Shown: positions 50,083 to 61,597, numbered from the stretch's first letter. The stretch: DNA of 64,000 nt from Sthenelais limicola (GCA_942159475.1 OW804096.1:18004906-18068905), one strand, 5' to 3'. Made by a program: numbers and translations. Notes: a model not told the origin generated them from the sequence alone.

Positions 50083-52764
50083 ATGCCCATCCTCCAATGG
50101 AATTGTCGAGGTTTTAGAGCAAACTTTGAAGAACTAAAAATCCTCTCAAGGCTCTACGATCCTGTTGCCTTCTGCCTTCAAGAGACCTTCCTCAGAGAAT
50201 CTGCTGCCACCTTCAAAAGCTATAACTGTTATCATAGACTTGGCCCTGTTGCAGACCGTGCCTCAGGCGGATCTTCTGTCCTTGTCAGACGTGACCTGTG
50301 CCACAGCCAAGTCTATTTAAATACACACCTCCAAGCAATAGCAGTCAGAATTACCCTACATAAGTCCCTCACACTCTGTTCACTGTATCTACCACCTAAT
50401 ACAGACCCCACAAAACAGGAACTTGCTGATTTGGCAAACCAGCTACCCCCACCCTTCATTATAATGGGTGATTTTAATGCCCACAACCCTCTGTGGGGAG
50501 ATGATAAGCTTGATGGCAGAGGCAACACTATCGAGAGCTTTATTCAAAATCAGTCCTTATGTCTCTTAAATGATGGCTCCAAGACCTATCTCCACCCTGG
50601 GCTTGGTGCCTCCACTGCGATTGACTTGACGCTCGCTTCTCCCGATCTGTTGGTAGACCTCTTCTGGCAGGTGCTTGATGACCTCCATGGGAGCGATCAC
50701 TATCCTATCATTTCCAAGATAGATGCCCCAAATCAAAATCAAAGGGACCCAAAATGGAAACTCACAAAGGCGGATTGGAGTGTTTTTGACTCCCTCTGCA
50801 AGGAGAGGCTCCAGATCCCTATTGATGATGAAGCAGCTTCCAAGTTCACAGAAACACTAATATCAATTGCAGAAGAGACTGTACCTAAAACCTCGACAAA
50901 ACCAAAAAACACATCCACCCCATGGTTTAATAAAAATTGTAAAGAGGCCATAGCTCAACGAAAGAAGGCCCTGAGGAAATTCTTCAGGCAACCAACAGCT
51001 GAAAATTTGGAAAGGTTTAGAAATAAAAGAGCGGCTGCTAGAAAGACCATCAAACTAGCAAAAAGAACCTGCTGGAAAGAATATGTATCCCATGTAACAT
51101 CAAAGACCCCCTCAAAAGAGGTATGGGACATGATTAGAAAAATCAAAGGAAAGGGTCCATCTGTGGGAGTGAGCCACCTCAAGCGGGGCAATGTCCTACT
51201 TGCTGACATGCCAAGCATTGTTGGCGAGCTGGCCAGGGCCTTTGAGGTTGTTTCCTCTTCTGCTAGTTGTTCCCAAGACTTCCTTAAGATCAAAGAGAAA
51301 CAGGAGAAATGCCAGCTCAATTTCCAAACTGATAATGCAGAAAGCTACAACAAACCTTTAACTCGAGAGGAATTAGACCACTCTCTGAGGAGGTCGCACA
51401 ATTCAGCTGTTGGACCTGACAGAATCCACTATGAATTCCTAAAACACTTGCGAGAGGGGGGTCTCACACTCCTCCTTCAGATCTTCAATCAAATCTGGGA
51501 TACTGGTAACATTCCACACCACTGGAAGGAAGCAACCATCATACCAGTCCCAAAACCAGGCAAAGATCATAGTGATCCCTCAAATTACAGGCCCATTGCA
51601 CTGACAAGTTGCCTTTGTAAAACCATGGAGAGGATGATAAATGACCGTCTTGTCTGGCTACTGGAGTCTGAAAACCTTATTTCAGACTTCCAATGTGGCT
51701 TCAGACATGGTAGGAGCACCCTTGACCACCTCACCAAACTCGAAGAAATGGTGAGAAGCTCCTTCATCAAGAAGGAATATGTGGTTGCCGTCTTCTTTGA
51801 TCTGGAGAAGGCTTATGACACCACATGGAAGCATGGCATCATGAAAGACCTGCACAATATGGGATTAAGGGGTCGTTTACCCAACTTCATCAGGAACTTC
51901 ATGTCCAACAGACACTTCAGGGTCCAAGTGGGAGCAACCTTCTCTGACTACCATCCTCAGGAGATGGGAGTTCCCCAGGGTAGCATACTCTCTGTTACCC
52001 TGTTTAACATCAGGATGAACAGCATTGTCAATTCCATACCCAGGAACATGACATACAGTTTGTTTGTTGACGACCTGTCAGTGTGCTTTAAAGGCAAGAA
52101 AATGAGCGTAATTGAGAGACAACTCCAACTAGCCCTCAATCAGGTACAGAAGTGGGCATCGGCCAATGGTTTCCGGTTTTCTAAATCGAAGACTGTGGCC
52201 ATGCACTTCTGCCAGCTCAGGAGTGAACACCCTGAACCTGGCCTATACCTGGATGGCAACCCCATCAAAGTAGTCAAGGAAACAAAGTTTCTTGGTCTCA
52301 CATTAGACAGCAAACTCTCATTTGCACCTCATATCAAGGCACTCAAAAACAAATGCCTAAAGACTATGGACATTATGAAGGTTGTCTCGAGTATGGATTG
52401 GGGAATGGACAAAAACACACTCCTACATCTGTATCAAGCCTTAATAAGATCAAAGCTTGATTATGGATGTACCATTTATGGCTCAGCCAGGGAGTCCTGG
52501 CTAAAGCAGCTAGACACAGTCCACCACCAAGGATTGAGGCTGGCTACTGGAGCCTTTAAAACAACACCAGTGAAGAGCCTCTTGGTTGAATGCAGGGAAG
52601 CCTGCCTCGAGAATAGGAGACTTAAGCTGGGACTCCAATATGCAACCAAAATACGGAGCAGCAGACGAAACCCTGCACACAGTGCTAACTTTGGTGAAAA
52701 CAACAGAGATCAACAGACCGACCTACACCAAACCATTTGGTCTGAGATTGAGAACCAGCATTAG
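50083..52764 (+). pseudogene. LINE-B ORF2, endonuclease and RT part
   Basis: It starts MPILQWNCRGFRANFEELK. Endonuclease motifs are MGDFNAHNPLWGDD and GSDHYPI. RT motifs are VPVPKPGKDHSDPSNYRPIA, FFDLEKAYDTTW, GVPQGSILS and LFVDDLSVCF (FVDD instead of LINE-A's YVDD). The frame is correct until about 52690, where one base is gained or lost. The RNase H frame continues from 52586-53740. Otherwise apparently intact. Confidence 0.85.
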
Positions 52765-53740
52765 AGAACTTGATGCAGATCTCAACATGTTGTCCTTAGT
52801 GACTACTCCCAGCATCCCTCCTTGGCTCAGGAAAAAACCTAACATCATTTTTGACCTGACTGCAAGAAAAAAAGGGGATACCTCCCCACTTACATATCTC
52901 GAAATGTTTAACAACGTTAGATCCCACTACTTCAACCATGTGGCTTTTTACACTGATGGCTCCAAAGAGGGCAAGAGGGTATCTTCTGCTGTGTTTGGCC
53001 GTACAGCCAGACTGAGCAGTCGGCTTCCAGACCATTGCTCCATCTTCACTGCTGAAGCCAAAGCCATCCTGATGGCTCTTGAGTGTATTGCTGATGCAGA
53101 CCACAGAGCATGCATCATCTTTAGTGATTCCAAATCTGTCCTGCAGTCTCTTGCCCATCTAAAAACTGACCATCCAACAGTCATGTGTATTCATGACAAA
53201 TTGAACTCCCTGACAGATGCTGACTATGATATCCAGTTCTGCTGGGTTCCTGGTCATGTCAACATTCCAGGGAACGAGTTTGCTGACAGAGCTGCTAGAC
53301 AAGCCCTCAATCAAGAAATCACTGTATGTCCATTCCCTCCATCTGACTTGAGGCCCCTCATTAAAACACATACCCAGTCCATTTGGCAAAGTGAATGGGA
53401 CGAATGTATTGACAACAAACTCCATGAAATACAACCAATGCTTGCAGAACCTATTAAGGCTTCCTTTAACACCAGGCGAGAACAAGTTGTGTTCTCTCGT
53501 TGTCTTATCGGACACACCAGACTGACCCATGTCCACCTGGTGAAGCGAGAACCACAGCCTGAATGTATTGCTTGTCAAACCCCACTCACTGTCAAGCATA
53601 TCCTACTGGAATGTGCAGACTTGCATGATGCCCGTATAAAATATTTCAACGCTCCTGACCTCAAAACACTTTTTAAAACGGTCAATGGTGACAATGTCAT
53701 CAATTATCTAAGAACTGCTGGTCTGTTCTCTTTGTTATAG
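52690..53740 (+). pseudogene. LINE-B ORF2, RNase H and C-terminal Cys/His part
   Basis: The frame shows FYTDGSKEGKRVS, FTAEAKAILMALE, IIFSDSKSVLQ and VPGHVNIPGNEFADRAAR, all RNase H catalytic positions. CIACQTPLTVKHILLEC then matches LINE-A's C-terminal zinc unit. It ends NYLRTAGLFSLL at 53740. One frameshift separates it from RT. Confidence 0.85.
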
Positions 53741-53940
53741 TCTCTTTCATACAAAACCAAACTTTCGTTATTGCTATATCCATTTTATTCTTTGTTTTAT
53801 TTGTTTGTATTATTTACAGCTGGACTGTAAACTAAATCACTTTTCTCATCTCATTCCATCTCACTAACTTTCATTGCCATGAATATGACTCCACATGGAT
53901 GTCGTCATGGCATTAAGCAACCATTACTCACTCACTCACC
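53741..53940 (+). other. LINE-B 3'UTR and (TCAC)n tail
   Basis: AT-rich, ending GTCATGGCATTAAGCAACCA-TTACTCACTCACTCAC. This end resembles the SINE 3' end (GGGCGTAAAGCAACCA-ATCTCACTCACTCAC), which suggests the SINE is copied by LINE-B-type reverse transcriptase. Confidence 0.75.
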
Positions 53941-53944
53941 CAAC

Positions 53945-54305
53945 AAGTCCTGCAAGCGAAAGCAATGAGTTCAACAATTGGGATGGACCATTTAAAATAA
54001 TCCAGGACTTGGGAGGAAACTCCTATGTCATGGACACTGCCACTGGTGGTGTCAAGTGGAGTGGTCACTTAATGAAGTTGGTTGTAGACCCTGATGAGGA
54101 AGGGGGCCTCTGGAATACGACTGGATTAGAACAGGCTGCTGAGTATGGGAGACTGAAGTCTGAAGGGAGAGATGTTCTGTCAGTAGAGAAGGGTGAAGAG
54201 AAGTGGTGGCCGGCCAGGAGCTCACTGAAGTCGTGCAGCAGACACTTCTCCGGAAAGTTAAGTGGCGAATCAGCGTGGCCGTCCACGGAAACAAAAGGTG
54301 GGTAG
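53945..54305 (+). pseudogene. Gypsy integrase C-terminal remnant
   Basis: NEFNNWDGPFKIIQDLGGNS, YVMDTATGGVKWSGHLMKLV match the C-terminal beta-barrel (GPF-type) region of Gypsy integrases. An acidic tail follows. It resumes the Gypsy element after LINE-B on the same strand. Confidence 0.65.
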
Positions 54306-54306
54306 C

Positions 54307-54483
54307 ATGAAGGTAATGGAGCCCATTCTCGAAAAACAGATTAATCACCTGTAAGATCGGGAAACTCACCTGAGGAAAGTGGTGATCGCAAAACCGGCTG
54401 TTAAGACCAAAGCCAAACAGGAGATGCAACAACTGCCTCCTGCCAGAGACTTTGTCGCAAAGTCCAAGCAAGCAAGGTTGTAG
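54307..54483 (+). pseudogene. Small basic ORF after integrase, one in-frame stop
   Basis: The frame MKVMEPILEKQINHL, stop, then LRKVVIAKPAVKTKAKQEMQ to KSKQARL stops at about 54481. Position after integrase suggests a trailing pol or accessory part. No family recognised. Confidence 0.25.
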
Positions 54484-55467
54484 GAAACTGAACAGGCTTG
54501 GGATTGGTTAATTACTAAGTGCTTGGGATCTCTGACATAATACAAGAGTCTGTCTACTTCATCCATCATTGTCCAGATGAATGATGGGGATGAGGAGGAA
54601 GTTAATAAAAGTACACAACAAGAAGTCTGCCGGGGAACACGGGGGAAGAAATTGTCTTGTGTGAATTGGCCCCTATACGGCAATAATTGTGCGTAGCAGA
54701 GGATGGAAACTACTTGCTTGGTTCCCTAGTGGACAGTGCCTCGATAGGACTGACAACAGCCATCTTGGCTTGTAGTAAGAAGTCTGAAGCTAAGCATGTA
54801 CTGGGTGGAAACTGCCCTGGGGACAGTCAGCCAACCGAAGAAAGTGGGAAGTGGCAGGTGTGAAAGCTCACATCCGCTCGATCGAAGACTAATTTACAAG
54901 ACAAAGGAGAAATCCAAAGCTCTATAAGTACCTGGACCCATTGTTCAATTGTTGGTGATCATTGTGATATATGTTTTGCACGTTGTCATATGATTTACTC
55001 AATATTGAATGATGAATAAGGTTTCGCTTCTAAAGAGCGGGCTCCTCCGAGCTGCCATATGCTCCCGAGTGAACCAAAACTAAAGGTCCAAGATCTTGTG
55101 ATCCCTTTCCCTTTGGCAAGATTCAAAAAACCACTGGCTTGATTGGTCCCTATAAGTGGACTTTATCAGTCATTTGAATATGGAAACCATAACATATTTA
55201 CTGCCGGCACTGTCAAGCGGACTGGAAACAGCCGCGAGAGGGTGCATGTTGTCCTACTTTCATGCGTCATGACCGCTTGTTAATCTCCCAATCGAGGTTC
55301 TCGTGTGGCATGTTCGCGAGCGATGTCAACACCTAAGGCACAAGTGAGTAGTGTCAGCACTCGCTAGTAAAGTCACAAGGTGGACTATTTAAGACCCTGC
55401 AGGCTGAGGAACTGGCAATCAATATGTGCAACAACTTGCCTCTGTCATACGGCTGTGTACTCTGGTT
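54484..55467 (+). other. Non-coding end of the Gypsy element, possible LTR
   Basis: No ORF is supported. A TATA-like TATTTAAG at 55386-55393 followed by a GC-richer leader, and the gag-like region after 61409, would fit an LTR promoter between 55000 and 55467 continuing at 61409 beyond the LINE-A insertion. No second LTR copy was found, so this is tentative. Confidence 0.25.
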
Positions 55468-55479
55468 ACTCTACTAGTT

Positions 55480-56117
55480 CTGGGTCCCGGATTATAGTTC
55501 CGGGCGGGTATGCCACCCGCACCCAGCGCCTCCACAGGTGGCGGATAGTGGAACGGTCTTCAGATATGGAGACCAGCTGCAATAGCAGTGGTGGACCAAA
55601 TGGCAGTGTGTGCCTGTATGCATGAGCGGATGAGGAACGACTCCGTGTCCCTTCTAATGGAGGGATGCTGTCTTCCCAACGGTCAAGACCGGAAGAAGGT
55701 CACTCATTGACACCCCAACGGTCAACAGGCAACCCAAACTCCACATTACTCAAAATGTGGCAATCTGTTTGCCGTGGATTGCAACCTGTGTCGGTGGAGG
55801 AAGAGGTCCTGGAGGTCTGAGAGGAAAGGTTGTCGCGGCTCCCTTCTCCCCAACATGGCTCTTTGGCTCCTACTTCATCTAGACAGGAGGTCCAGGTTGG
55901 CCCACCTTGGATCAATCGGCTAGTCATGCCTTGCCCTAGGACTTACTAGTTATGTCCTAGAAGGCGGTGGCTTGGGCTAATCAAGGGATGGCCCAAATTC
56001 TTTTGGGGGACCATCTTGCGAGTATACCACTCATGTATCTCTGTTACTCAACTGCCTGACATTTGCAGCTCTGGGTTTCCCCTGGTAGGGCTCCTTGGTG
56101 GGTGGAGAGCATGAGTG
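55480..56117 (+). promoter_or_regulatory. LINE-A 5'UTR (copy 5)
   Basis: Defines the 5' terminus (C/TGGGTCCCGGATTATAG) because the target duplication abuts it. An ATG at 56111 opens a short upstream ORF, MSDESKII, overlapping the ORF1 ATG at 56118. The same overlap of ATG codons appears before LINE-B ORF1. Confidence 0.65.
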
Positions 56118-57560
56118 ATGAAAGCAAAATCATATAATATGGATAAAAATAAATTATACAACAAAGAGAATTGGCCAAGATTCTTAGTGGTCAAGGCCAA
56201 GGAACAAGACCTGAATGGGGTATCCCCATTTATTGTTAATGATGCTGTCACTGCAGCAGCTGGAGAGACAGCAGTAACCAAACTGAGAAATGGTACTCTC
56301 CTCATAGAAGTACGGAGGAGAGAACAGGCTTTAGGCCTTCTCAAAATGAAAAAGATGGGCACCGTGGGGGTGGAGGTTTCCCCCCATAGAAGTATGAACT
56401 TCTCAAAAGGTGTCATCCGCTGCAGTGACCTCAAAGGCACAAAAATAGAAGAAATAAAAGAAGGACTTAAGACGGAAGGCGTCACTGACGTCTTCCAAAT
56501 TAAGTTCAAAAAGGACAAGACTCTGGTGGAGACATCAACATATATCTTGTCATTTGACAGACCCACCCCACCCGAAACCCTGCGGTGTGGCTATATCAGA
56601 GTCAGGGTTGAAAAGTACATTCCTTCTCCCCTAAGGTGCTACAACTGCCATAGATTTGGTCATACTGGCAAAGTCTGCCGAAGCAAGGCCATCTGTGGTA
56701 AGTGTAGTAAGGTCAAGGGGCAAGACCACAAATGCCAAGGAAAATCCTCCTGCTCCAACTGCAAGGGCCAACATCCTGCCTTTTCGCGGAAGTGCCCTAT
56801 GTATGTTGCTGAGCAGGAAATACAGAAAATACGTGCCAGGGAAAGGATCCCTATAACTAAGGCACGGAAAATGTACCAAGAAGCCTCAGCAAAGAGGACC
56901 TATGCCGACGCTTTGAAACAGAAGCAGTCCGTGCAGGTACAGACATGCAAAGCAGAGGATGTGGGCAAGGGCATTAAAGTTATCTATGCCCGCACCCCTG
57001 AAAAAACAGAAAATCAGACCAAAAAAGGGAAAGGAAAGGAGAGTAAACGGACCCCAGTGGCCAAGAATCCCACCAAGTCCACATCCGAGATTGCCAAGGC
57101 TAACCACAAGAATGCAAAGGAGACTAAGCGGGCTGCAGAGAACAAACGCCCCGCGCAGCCTAATTCTGAGGTGGCCAAGGCTCCCCACCAGGACCAACAA
57201 AATAGAGGACAAAAGGTTGAGAACAGGAGTAAGGATGGAGGCAATGACAAGGAACCTCCGTGTCCTGCATCTCCCATACCTCCAACAGATCCCTCTACAG
57301 CAAAAACTCCAGCAACTCCCTCCACCTCTGGTGCAAAGGCTACTACCCAGAGCCCAAGTGTGAGAGAGTTAGCGGGAGAGTATGAAAAAAGGAGGTTGAA
57401 CAGGGATTTTGAAAAAAGAAACCTTATTACAAGCCCAAGGCTGACAAGATCTGGCCAACCCTTGGATGGTCAGACCACAACAATAGAGCAACAGCAGATG
57501 GAAGAACCTGTAAAAACATCCAACAGGTTTGAATCCCTCACTAACCATGATGGATCATAA
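56118..57560 (+). CDS. LINE-A ORF1 (copy 5)
   Basis: 480 codons from ATG 56118. It is nearly identical to the 15798-17246 copy. Zinc knuckles are CYNCHRFGHTGKVC, CGKCSKVKGQDHKC and CSNCKGQHPAFSRKC. The tail is two residues shorter in the Pro-rich stretch (SPIPPTDPS). Differences such as KKMGTVG (Met to Lys) and KSSCSNC (Pro to Ser) are conservative. RNA-binding chaperone role is inferred from the family. Terminates 11 nt inside ORF2. Confidence 0.88.
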   Translation: MKAKSYNMDKNKLYNKENWPRFLVVKAKEQDLNGVSPFIVNDAVTAAAGETAVTKLRNGTLLIEVRRREQALGLLKMKKMGTVGVEVSPHRSMNFSKGVIRCSDLKGTKIEEIKEGLKTEGVTDVFQIKFKKDKTLVETSTYILSFDRPTPPETLRCGYIRVRVEKYIPSPLRCYNCHRFGHTGKVCRSKAICGKCSKVKGQDHKCQGKSSCSNCKGQHPAFSRKCPMYVAEQEIQKIRARERIPITKARKMYQEASAKRTYADALKQKQSVQVQTCKAEDVGKGIKVIYARTPEKTENQTKKGKGKESKRTPVAKNPTKSTSEIAKANHKNAKETKRAAENKRPAQPNSEVAKAPHQDQQNRGQKVENRSKDGGNDKEPPCPASPIPPTDPSTAKTPATPSTSGAKATTQSPSVRELAGEYEKRRLNRDFEKRNLITSPRLTRSGQPLDGQTTTIEQQQMEEPVKTSNRFESLTNHDGS

Positions 57561-60500
57561 ACATACCATCCTGCAATGGAATTGCAGAGGTTTTAGAGCC
57601 AACCTGGAGTCATTGCAACTTCTTTGCAAAGACTTCAACCCAGTGGCACTAGCCCTGCAAGAAATAAAGACAATAAAGCCACAACATATCAAACTAAGAG
57701 GCTATGAAGTATACCTGAAACTCCCTGATGGTGATACACCAAAGGGAGGAGTAAGTCTATTCATAGCCTGTGAACATCCACAACAGGAAATACATTTAGA
57801 CACCCAACTGCAGGCTGTTGCTGCTCGTATAACCTTAAATACACCTGTCACACTCTGTTGTCTGTACCTACCACCAGACAAGAGTGTCTCTCAGACAGAA
57901 CTAACAGGAATAATTAACCAACTCCCATCCCCATTCATATTGATGGGTGACTTTAACGCTCACAATACTGTCTGGGGGGACTCAAAGATTGATGGAAAGG
58001 GGAGAATGATTGAGAGAATCATTGACCGCAAGTCATTGTGCCTCTTCAACAGGAAGGAAGCAACCTACCATCATCCTGCTTCTGGAACATTCTCCTCCAT
58101 TGACCTCTCTTTGAGTGACGCTTCAGTATTTGCTGATTTTGACTGGAAAGTACATCATGACCTTTGTGGTAGTGACCACTTTCCAATCATTATCCAGACT
58201 GAACGAAAAAACAAAGACACCGAGCGTCCACCTAGGTGGAACATAGCAAAGGCTGACTGGGAGGAGTACCAAAAGAAATGCAAACAATCATTTCGTTCAT
58301 GGCCACTGATAAAGGAAAGGGAAGAACATCCTGCCGAGTACTTTGCCAATAACCTTAGGGAAATCAGTGCCATGTGCATTGGGAAAACCTCCATCACACA
58401 AAAGAGACAAAAATGCCCCTGGTTCAATGAGCGATGCCAGGAGGCCAGGAGGGAAAGAAGAAAGGCCCTACGTAAATTCAGGAAGACCATCACACCTGAA
58501 AATATGCACAGTTACCTCAACACTAGAGCCATCACAAAGCAGACTTTCAAGCAGGAGAGGAGAGAATCATTCCACACCTATGTGGGTTCACTCTCCAAAT
58601 CCACTCCTATGCGAAAAGTATTCCAACAGATTCGGAAGCTTAACGGGGACCCTCCACCTACAGTACGTCATCTTCAGGATGGACCTGTAAAGGTGGAGAC
58701 CCCTAAGGAAATTGCAGACACCATGGCTGAGCAATTCAGGAAGGTGTCATCTAGTGACAACTGCTCAGACCAGTTCCTGAGTCATAAAACTAAATGTGAG
58801 AGACAGAAGCTCAACTTTGAATCCCGTAATGAGGAAAGCTACAACAAGCCTTTCACCAAGGATGAGTTGCAGCATGCGCTCTCACAGGCAAAAGACTCCT
58901 GCCCTGGACCAGATGACATCCATTACCAGATGTTGAAACACTTACCAGAGGAAACCATGCACCTTCTTCTGGAGGTGTACAACGACATCTGGGTCACCGG
59001 AAATTATCCACCATCGTGGTCAGAGGCAATAGTTGTGCCAATTCCTAAACCAGGAAAAAACCCAACGTTGGCCTCTAGCTACCGTCCAATAGCCATGACC
59101 AGTTGTATGGCCAAAACAATGGAAAGATTGGTGAACAACAGGCTAGTCTACTTTCTTGAATCGAAAGGGCACCTTTCAGTTCACCAATCCGGATTTCGTC
59201 GAGGACGGAGCACAACAGATCACCTAGTGAGCCTGGAGAGCTGGATCCGAGATGGGTTTGCTAACAAAGAACATGTGGTCAGTGTCTTCTTTGACCTGGA
59301 GAAGGCATATGATACCACCTGGAGGTATGGGATCATGAGAGACATTCACAAGCTGGGTTTGAGAGGAAGACTGACTGGATTTATTGGAAACTTCCTGACG
59401 GATAGATCTTTCCAAGTCCGCCTAGGGTCAGTCCTCTCCGAAAGTGAAGAGCAGGAAATGGGTGTACCCCAAGGCTGTATTCTCTCAGTGACCCTCTTCA
59501 GTGTTAAGATCAACAGCATCACTAAACAACTTCAACCTAGTGTTGAATGCTGCTTGTATGTGGATGATTTTGTCATCTGCTACAAGGGCACCCACATGCG
59601 AACAATTGAACGCATACTACAGCAGACTCTGACAAGACTAGCTGAGTGGAGCACCAATAATGGCTTCAAATTCTCAGCAGAGAAAACTTGTGTTGTGCAT
59701 TTCTGCCGAAGGCGAGGGTGCAAAGAGGAGCCAACACTATATCTCCAAGGAAAAAATCTGGTAGTCCAGGAGGAGGTAAAATTCCTTGGCGTGGTATTTG
59801 ACAGGATTCTTTCCTTCAAACCACACATTGAATACCTCCGGAGGAAATGCCAGAAGGCAATGAACCTGCTGAAGGTCCTCAGTCACCCCAACTGGGGTTG
59901 TAACAAAGAGACCTTGCTGACATTGTACAAAATGTATATCCAATCAAGGTTAGACTATGGATCTATGGTGTATGCCTCTGCTCCAAGGTCTTACCTGGAC
60001 AGACTTAAGCCCATTCAGAACCAGGGACTGAGACTTTGTCTTGGAGCCTTACGTACAACTCCTTCACCAAGCCTTCATATTGAAGCTGGTATACCACCTC
60101 TGGAGTTTCGCCGGGAAAAGCTCACACTGCAATACACTATACGTGTCAGAGCTAACCCCAAAAATCCAGCCCACAAACTCATATTTGACAACAAGAACAC
60201 TGTGTATCGGGAGAGGCCAAATGCCATCAAGCCAATGGCAGTGACAGCAAGGTCTTTATTCCGAGAAGCTGGTGTACCAATGAAAAGAGTAATGACTGAA
60301 AAACCACCAGAGACTCCACCATGGGAACAAAAATTACCCCTGGTTATCCTGGACCTTGACACAAACAAGAAAACTGAGACTCCTGTGCATGTATTTGAAA
60401 AACAATACAGTGAAATCAGGACACAGTTTGAAAGCCATACAGCCATTTTCACCGATGGTTCCAAAGATGGTAGTCGTGTTGGATTTGCCGTGCATACACC

Positions 60501-61242
60501 ATTTGGGAACTTGAAGAAGGCTCTCCACAAGGAAAGCAGCATCTACACTGCTGAAGGAAAAGCACTGCTTAAGGCACTTGAATGGGTACAGGTCTCACGG
60601 ATGAAGAAATTCATCATATTCTCAGACTCACACCCATGTCTAGAAGCTGTGACCAACCTTTATCCTAAGAACCCAATCATACAAGCAATTCAAGAGACAT
60701 ACACTGAAAACAAAAGACTGGACAAAGAAGTGGTGTTGTGCTGGGTGCCAAGCCACATTGGAATAGAAGGAAATGAGGCAGCAGACATTGCAGCCAAAAA
60801 TGCATTGAGGCGCCCTGTTGGGGCTGACCAAATGCCATACACAGACGTTGTACCTGTGGCGCAGGCACATGTCAAACGTAGCTGGCAGCGCACATGGAAT
60901 GGTGTTAACAGTAACAAGCTGCGAGCAATCACACCATCAATCACACCAAAATTCAAAGATGATAACCTGACAAGACCCGAACAGGTGATACTGACCCGTC
61001 TTCGTACCGGTCACACCAAACTGACTCACAGGCACCTTCTAAAAGGTGAAGTGGCTCCTGTATGTCAGACATGCAACACTCAACTGAGTGTAGAGCATTT
61101 CTTAATACATTGTCAGGCAACCAAGAGAAACAGAATAAAATTCCTGCAAAATCGCAGGACACTGCAGAGTATTTTCCGGGAATCTGGGAACAAAAATATT
61201 CTTGATTTCCTACGGGAAACCAAATTGTACGACAAAATTTAG
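57550..61242 (+). CDS. LINE-A ORF2 (copy 5): endonuclease-RT-RNase H polyprotein
   Basis: 1,230 codons from ATG 57550 (an extra in-frame ATG at 57547 is private to this copy). The AP-like endonuclease spans about residues 1-225, with MGDFNAHN near 133 and GSDHFPI near 207. The RT spans about 450-740, with FFDLEKAYDTTW and YVDD at about 670-673. RNase H spans about 960-1085, with Asp near 968 (FTDGSKDG), Glu near 1001, Asp near 1025 and Asp near 1077 (NEAADIAA). The C-terminal zinc unit CQTCNTQLSVEHFLIHC lies near residue 1180. It reverse transcribes element RNA at a nicked target. No frame lesion seen. Confidence 0.92.
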   Translation: MDHKHTILQWNCRGFRANLESLQLLCKDFNPVALALQEIKTIKPQHIKLRGYEVYLKLPDGDTPKGGVSLFIACEHPQQEIHLDTQLQAVAARITLNTPVTLCCLYLPPDKSVSQTELTGIINQLPSPFILMGDFNAHNTVWGDSKIDGKGRMIERIIDRKSLCLFNRKEATYHHPASGTFSSIDLSLSDASVFADFDWKVHHDLCGSDHFPIIIQTERKNKDTERPPRWNIAKADWEEYQKKCKQSFRSWPLIKEREEHPAEYFANNLREISAMCIGKTSITQKRQKCPWFNERCQEARRERRKALRKFRKTITPENMHSYLNTRAITKQTFKQERRESFHTYVGSLSKSTPMRKVFQQIRKLNGDPPPTVRHLQDGPVKVETPKEIADTMAEQFRKVSSSDNCSDQFLSHKTKCERQKLNFESRNEESYNKPFTKDELQHALSQAKDSCPGPDDIHYQMLKHLPEETMHLLLEVYNDIWVTGNYPPSWSEAIVVPIPKPGKNPTLASSYRPIAMTSCMAKTMERLVNNRLVYFLESKGHLSVHQSGFRRGRSTTDHLVSLESWIRDGFANKEHVVSVFFDLEKAYDTTWRYGIMRDIHKLGLRGRLTGFIGNFLTDRSFQVRLGSVLSESEEQEMGVPQGCILSVTLFSVKINSITKQLQPSVECCLYVDDFVICYKGTHMRTIERILQQTLTRLAEWSTNNGFKFSAEKTCVVHFCRRRGCKEEPTLYLQGKNLVVQEEVKFLGVVFDRILSFKPHIEYLRRKCQKAMNLLKVLSHPNWGCNKETLLTLYKMYIQSRLDYGSMVYASAPRSYLDRLKPIQNQGLRLCLGALRTTPSPSLHIEAGIPPLEFRREKLTLQYTIRVRANPKNPAHKLIFDNKNTVYRERPNAIKPMAVTARSLFREAGVPMKRVMTEKPPETPPWEQKLPLVILDLDTNKKTETPVHVFEKQYSEIRTQFESHTAIFTDGSKDGSRVGFAVHTPFGNLKKALHKESSIYTAEGKALLKALEWVQVSRMKKFIIFSDSHPCLEAVTNLYPKNPIIQAIQETYTENKRLDKEVVLCWVPSHIGIEGNEAADIAAKNALRRPVGADQMPYTDVVPVAQAHVKRSWQRTWNGVNSNKLRAITPSITPKFKDDNLTRPEQVILTRLRTGHTKLTHRHLLKGEVAPVCQTCNTQLSVEHFLIHCQATKRNRIKFLQNRRTLQSIFRESGNKNILDFLRETKLYDKI

Positions 61243-61396
61243 GTAACCTAAATGAAGCCTGACTTCATCAGGCCAAACCCTGTTTCATGAAATAGGGAAT
61301 TTCACAGAATAAAATAATAAAACCACAGTATATCTGCTAACTTTTAATTACTATTAGCGGAGGTGAAACTAACCAAACCAAACCAAACCAAACCAA
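61243..61396 (+). other. LINE-A 3'UTR and (AACCA)n tail
   Basis: About 110 bp of 3'UTR: a hairpin-like GCCTGACTTCATCAGGC, AATAAAATAATAAAACC (a possible poly(A) signal), TATCTGCTAACTTTTAATTA and GCGGAGGTGAAACTAACC. Then come AACCA pentamers instead of poly(A). The unit count differs among copies, from about two to six. Confidence 0.85.
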
Positions 61397-61597
61397 ACTC
61401 TACTAGTTATGCTGCTCGAGTGTCCGTTGCAATTCTAGGTTGACAAATTTGAAGGAGTGTTGTATTTCTTCTCTTCCAGCTGAAACATTTCGTGGGTGTG
61501 TAGTGCTGTTCGCAATGACAAGGGGAGGGAAGAACTCTCTTAAGTAAGTTGACATGGGTTAATGTTTAGTACCCATGGGGGGCTCTCATCAGCTGTA

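Larger units (their letters stand above)
48533..53940 (+). mobile_element. LINE-B: I/Nimb-like LINE related to LINE-A
   Basis: Order: 5'UTR (48533-48835), ORF1 with zinc knuckles (48836-50080), ORF2 (50083-53740), 3'UTR ending GGCATTAAGCAACCATTACT plus TCAC repeats. The same domains as LINE-A are present with clearly diverged proteins. Two stops in ORF1 and one frameshift in ORF2 are the only lesions. It sits inside the Gypsy element, where about 1 kb of integrase is missing at the junction. No target duplication was found. Confidence 0.85.
55480..61396 (+). mobile_element. Intact full-length LINE-A (copy 5)
   Basis: 5,917 bp flanked by a perfect 12-bp duplication, ACTCTACTAGTT (55468-55479 and 61397-61408). 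It has a complete 5'UTR, ORF1, ORF2, 3'UTR with the small hairpin GCCTGACTTCATCAGGC-type stem (one arm mutated here), and five or so AACCA units. Both ORFs are open and all catalytic motifs are present, so it is a candidate active element. RNase H plus ORF1 knuckles place it in the I superfamily, perhaps Nimb. That is from general family knowledge, not a search. Confidence 0.93.

Noticed and set aside
58155..58493. Antisense ORFs inside LINE-A (also at 17841, 26976 and many repeats of the same frames)
   Set aside because: They recur in every LINE-A copy only because the sense ORF is conserved. No domain content and no independent start or splice context.
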